A stretch of 7,334 nucleotides of DNA from Bacteroidales bacterium (GTDB lineage: Bacteria > Bacteroidota > Bacteroidia > Bacteroidales > NBLH01), in NCBI GenBank assembly GCA_027083715.1, contig JALWNR010000518.1:1-7334 (forward strand). Reading direction: 5' to 3'. A model generated the notes under the pieces. The model was not told the DNA's origin, did not search any database, and saw only the letters and a list, made by a program, of their open reading frames with translations. Numbering within the stretch: the first letter of the stretch is position 1; every line of letters begins with the position of its first letter. Shown here piece by piece: positions 5,668 through 7,334 of this stretch. The translations under genes and the position numbers were made by a program.

Positions 5668-5712
5668 TTGTTTAAAGATTAGACGCTCAACTTTGCCCTA
5701 ATCTTTAAACAA
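5668..5712. terminator. perfect 15-bp inverted repeat downstream of proS (possible terminator)
   Basis: TTGTTTAAAGATTAG (5668-5682) and CTAATCTTTAAACAA (5698-5712) are exact complements around a 15-nt loop (5683-5697). It begins 53 nt after the proS stop, a sensible place for a terminator, but the stem is AT-rich and there is no following T run (TATAGAATTAG follows). It may instead be an mRNA-stabilising hairpin, a palindromic repeat, or an operator between proS and the next gene. Confidence 0.45.
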
Positions 5713-5786
5713 TATAGAATTAGCCTTCCTCAGTCTTGATTTATTGCGGTTAACAATCTCATAAATGTTTAATTAAACAATTTATC

Positions 5787-5817
5787 TTGTATATCATCTC
5801 AAAAAATTATATCTTTA
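5787..5817 (+). promoter_or_regulatory. promoter of the 5839-6543 gene, Bacteroidota type
   Basis: TTG at 5787-5789, a 20-nt spacer, then TATCTTTA at 5810-5817 (one mismatch to TAnnTTTG). The spacing is the same as at the proS promoter. Transcription would begin a few nucleotides before the ATG, giving a short leader. Confidence 0.5.
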
Positions 5818-5838
5818 TATAACCAAAAAATTAAGAAT

Positions 5839-6543
5839 ATGAGTAATAAAGAAGATATTTTAAAAACCTTCAAAGAAAAATCAGAAATAAAACAAAAAGT
5901 TTTTGCCAATACTTTCAAAGCATTTAATCTTCTTAAGAATGTTTTAGCAGAATTAGCCGAAGAATACTCTGACAATTTAAGTAAAGATATGGAAAAACCA
6001 CGAATAAAGTATAAAAACCGTGGAAAGTTTCAGGCATCTTTAAAATTTGGTGGCGATTTACTGATTTTTTCCATGCACACCAACGTTTATGAATTTGACA
6101 GAGACCATCATGTATGGAAAACAAAATATGCAAGAGCCAGTAAACTAAATACTTACTCCGGGATTATCAATATTTATAATTTCCTGTCAGACTCATTTAA
6201 GTATAACAGGTACAATGATTTAGGCTATTTAATCGGCAGAGTTTTTATCAATAATACAAAGCACTATTTTGTGGAAGGAAAACGCCAGATGGGCTACTTG
6301 TATAAAGATTTTGGGACCAAAACTATTGATAAATCAGCTTTGCGCGATATAGTGGAATCTGCCTTGCAATACATTCTTGAATTTGATTTATTGGTTCCAC
6401 AATATGATCAGGTAAAAATTGTAAATGTAGAAATGCTGCAAACAAGCAATCAGGATCAAGTGATGCAAACAGGTAAGCGGCTTGGATTTCAATTTAATAC
6501 AGACGATATTCACGGTGAGGAAGCCATCTACACCGGACATTAA
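5839..6543 (+). CDS. conserved Bacteroidota protein of unknown function, 234 aa
   Basis: I do not recognise a named domain. From memory, similar proteins of about 230 residues with the core FGGDLLIFSMHTNVYEF and a SFKYNR-NDLGYLI segment occur across Bacteroidota, so I call it conserved, not orphan. Visible features: a charged, probably helical N-terminus (1-53); a likely beta-rich core (about 58-95) holding GKFQASLKFGGDLLIF; an aromatic segment with NIYNFLSDSFKYNRYNDLGYL and HYFVEGKRQMGYLY; a helical stretch (about 170-190); and a polar C-terminus. It has no cysteine, signal peptide or membrane segment, so it is probably cytosolic and soluble. No catalytic motif stands out. ATG 5839 is the first start, placed just downstream of a good promoter. 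It appears to be transcribed alone. A role with proS is not implied by adjacency, because a hairpin and a separate promoter lie between them. Confidence 0.85.
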   Translation: MSNKEDILKTFKEKSEIKQKVFANTFKAFNLLKNVLAELAEEYSDNLSKDMEKPRIKYKNRGKFQASLKFGGDLLIFSMHTNVYEFDRDHHVWKTKYARASKLNTYSGIINIYNFLSDSFKYNRYNDLGYLIGRVFINNTKHYFVEGKRQMGYLYKDFGTKTIDKSALRDIVESALQYILEFDLLVPQYDQVKIVNVEMLQTSNQDQVMQTGKRLGFQFNTDDIHGEEAIYTGH

Positions 6544-6628
6544 AATCATTTTTAGGTCTAACTCTTTGTGTTCTGAATGTCCTTTATGATTTTGCAAATA
6601 GTTTAATGGTTTAATTTTTACCTGAATT

Positions 6629-6649
6629 TGTGGATATATTTTGTCCACA
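6629..6649. repeat. inverted repeat TGTGGA...TCCACA, DnaA-box-like
   Basis: TGTGGA (6629-6634) pairs with TCCACA (6644-6649). Each arm extends to a 9-mer with one mismatch to the DnaA box TTATCCACA (ATATCCACA on the minus strand at 6629-6637; TTGTCCACA at 6641-6649). The following text CAGAACACGAATTAGCACAGATT looks like the ACACGAATTaNCACAGATT string common in Bacteroidota intergenic DNA, so an origin role is unlikely. Confidence 0.35.
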
Positions 6650-6711
6650 GAACACGAATTAGCACAGATTATTAAGGCTGCACTGCACCTAATTTGTTTA
6701 TTTGCAGGATT

Positions 6712-6751
6712 TTACTACAAATATTTGCGTGGGCTACTGCTTTTGTGGTAA
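6712..6751. repeat. 10-bp hairpin TTACTACAAA / TTTGTGGTAA
   Basis: The arms at 6712-6721 and 6742-6751 pair fully with one G-T pair around a 20-nt loop. It lies 20 nt before the composite repeat. No equivalent is seen upstream of copy 1, so it is not part of the shared unit. Confidence 0.4.
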
Positions 6752-6771
6752 TGTAAATCAGTGGTCGTTTA

Positions 6772-6904
6772 TACCGATACGCTTTTAATAATTGTATTAC
6801 TTCGTACCGATTAAACATTCAATAATAGTACAATTTGTTGTACTATTTTCATGTAGCATCGGCATTACACAAGCTCTTAATACAAAACTAAAAGTCTATC
6901 GGCA
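6772..6904 (+). repeat. composite hairpin repeat: 68-nt element split by a nested 65-nt hairpin
   Basis: The outer parts 6772-6804 and 6870-6904 match 1226-1293 at 66 of 68 positions, with both differences in the left arm. The element is interrupted exactly at its apical loop (CTTCG / CAAG). The whole 133 nt can still fold as one long hairpin, because the insert is itself a hairpin. It has the same orientation as copy 1. There is no coding capacity. Confidence 0.8.
6805..6869 (+). mobile_element. nested 65-nt hairpin insert with TACCGAT / ATCGGCA ends
   Basis: Arms in order: TACCGAT (6805-6811) with ATCGGCA (6858-6864), ACAT (6815-6818) with ATGT (6851-6854), and a perfect 10-bp stem AATAGTACAA (6824-6833) with TTGTACTATT (6838-6847) around TTTG. 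Its 7-nt ends are the same as those of the host element, although the interior differs completely. TTAC occurs on both sides (6797-6800 and 6865-6868), a possible but imperfect target duplication. This suggests two members of one hairpin family using the same recognition ends. Confidence 0.6.
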
Positions 6905-6911
6905 TAACTTG

Positions 6912-6940
6912 CTTACAAAATATTTAAGCGGTCTAGTATA
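6912..6940 (+). repeat. 29-nt 3' tail of the composite repeat, copy 2
   Basis: Matches 1344-1372 at 27 of 29 positions. It lies 8 nt after the hairpin here, versus 51 nt after it in copy 1, where the double hairpin block intervenes. Confidence 0.7.
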
Positions 6941-7039
6941 TATTTCAATAGTTTGTTAAATTTTTATAAGTCATTAAAATTCAAATGTTTACAAAACAGC
7001 AAGCTGAGTCTTAGTATGCTGATTTTCAGTAAATTAATT

Positions 7040-7060
7040 CACTCTTCACTCTTTACGCTT
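7040..7060 (+). repeat. heptamer tandem CACTCTT CACTCTT TACGCTT
   Basis: Three 7-nt units, the third degenerate. TTCACT-type heptamer tracts are, as I recall, a common low-complexity feature of Bacteroidota intergenic DNA; no function is evident. Confidence 0.4.
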
Positions 7061-7274
7061 CATTTTTTAACGAAGTATTGTATATATTTGTAGTAAAAAT
7101 AAAAGGAGTTTGTACAAGCTGCGTAGTAGCGGTAATCAATAACTCTCCGGATATTTGTATATCAAACCTTTCATTCTGGAAAATCATTATCGTAGGCATA
7201 TTTTGCCGTTCTGTTAAAAAATACGGGATTATCATATCCTATATTATATTTATTTTTGAAAAAACTTAATATTT

Positions 7275-7306
7275 TTGAAAAAAAAGTATAAAATGTATAA
7301 TTTTTG
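7275..7306 (+). promoter_or_regulatory. possible promoter for the gene starting at 7322
   Basis: TTG at 7275-7277, a 20-nt spacer, then TAATTTTTG at 7298-7306, which is TAnnTTTG with one extra T. Transcription would start at about 7312, giving a leader near 10 nt before the ATG at 7322. The surrounding AT-rich sequence makes chance matches easy. Confidence 0.4.
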
Positions 7307-7321
7307 CTAAAATTTGATTCA

Positions 7322-7334
7322 ATGAAAACAATAC
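7322..7334 (+). CDS. probable start of a further gene (only four codons visible)
   Basis: ATG AAA ACA ATA at the right edge, downstream of a plausible promoter. M-K-T-I is a common beginning of both signal peptides and cytosolic proteins, so nothing can be said about function. It could also be a chance ATG. Confidence 0.35.

Larger units (their letters stand above)
6544..7321. other. 778-bp intergenic region without a convincing gene
   Basis: This region holds, in order: TGTGGA/TCCACA inverted repeat (6629-6649), hairpin TTACTACAAA/TTTGTGGTAA (6712-6751), composite hairpin repeat (6772-6904) with nested insert and 29-nt tail (6912-6940), a heptamer tandem (7040-7060), and a promoter for the last, cut-off gene (7275-7306). 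Two overlapping antiparallel frames of 60-63 codons at 7053-7269 are not supported as genes. Nothing specific was seen at 6941-7039. Confidence 0.6.

Noticed and set aside
7083..7090. TATATTTG as a -7 promoter box for the 7078-7269 frame
   Set aside because: There is no TTG about 20 nt upstream, and the box lies inside the frame it would have to precede.
7101..7120. AAAAGGAG as a Shine-Dalgarno for a small gene
   Set aside because: The TTG seven nucleotides on opens only a very short frame, and Shine-Dalgarno use is weak in Bacteroidota.

Overview
The window looks like a piece of an AT-rich Bacteroidota (Bacteroidetes) chromosome. The evidence is the archaeal/eukaryote-like prolyl-tRNA synthetase without an insertion editing domain, start codons without convincing Shine-Dalgarno sequences, and promoter candidates of the Bacteroidota form TTG-N20-TAnnTTTG. 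The intergenic DNA is also full of short hairpins and dispersed repeats. I cannot name the genus.

Layout. Positions 1-3774 hold the distal part of an ABC-2 type exporter operon on the + strand: the last codons of one ATPase (1-164), a complete second ATPase (367-1089) and two ABC-2 permeases (1473-2576 and 2653-3774). The set matches the separate-gene form of the YbhF/YbhS/YbhR (HlyD-ABC-ABC-permease-permease) exporters. In E. coli the two ATPase domains are fused; here they are separate genes. The upstream partners (rest of ATPase 1, probably a HlyD-type adaptor and a TolC-type outer membrane protein) would lie before position 1. Such operons are usually tight, but here gaps of 202, 383 and 76 bp contain repeats.

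Positions 3775-4138 hold a structured stretch with a protein-like but start-less minus-strand frame, then a good promoter and a four-unit 8-bp tandem repeat in the leader of proS (4139-5614). A 15-bp perfect inverted repeat follows proS. A gene with its own promoter, 5839-6543, encodes a 234-residue soluble protein that I take to be a Bacteroidota-restricted conserved protein of unknown function. Positions 6544-7321 have no convincing gene but contain a composite hairpin repeat and other structures. A promoter and a probable start codon at 7322 suggest that another + strand gene begins at the right edge.

The most interesting signal is a family of mobile-looking hairpin repeats, not a protein system. 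A 68-nt hairpin occurs at 1226-1293 and again at 6772-6904, where the 66/68 identical copy is split exactly in its apical loop by a 65-nt second hairpin. That second hairpin carries the same 7-nt ends (TACCGAT / ATCGGCA). Copy 1 has instead acquired a pair of CCCGA/TCGGG hairpins next to it, between TACTC direct repeats. Both copies share a 29-nt 3' tail. I found no phage, CRISPR, rRNA, tRNA or transposase gene, and no clear sign of a new protein-based system.
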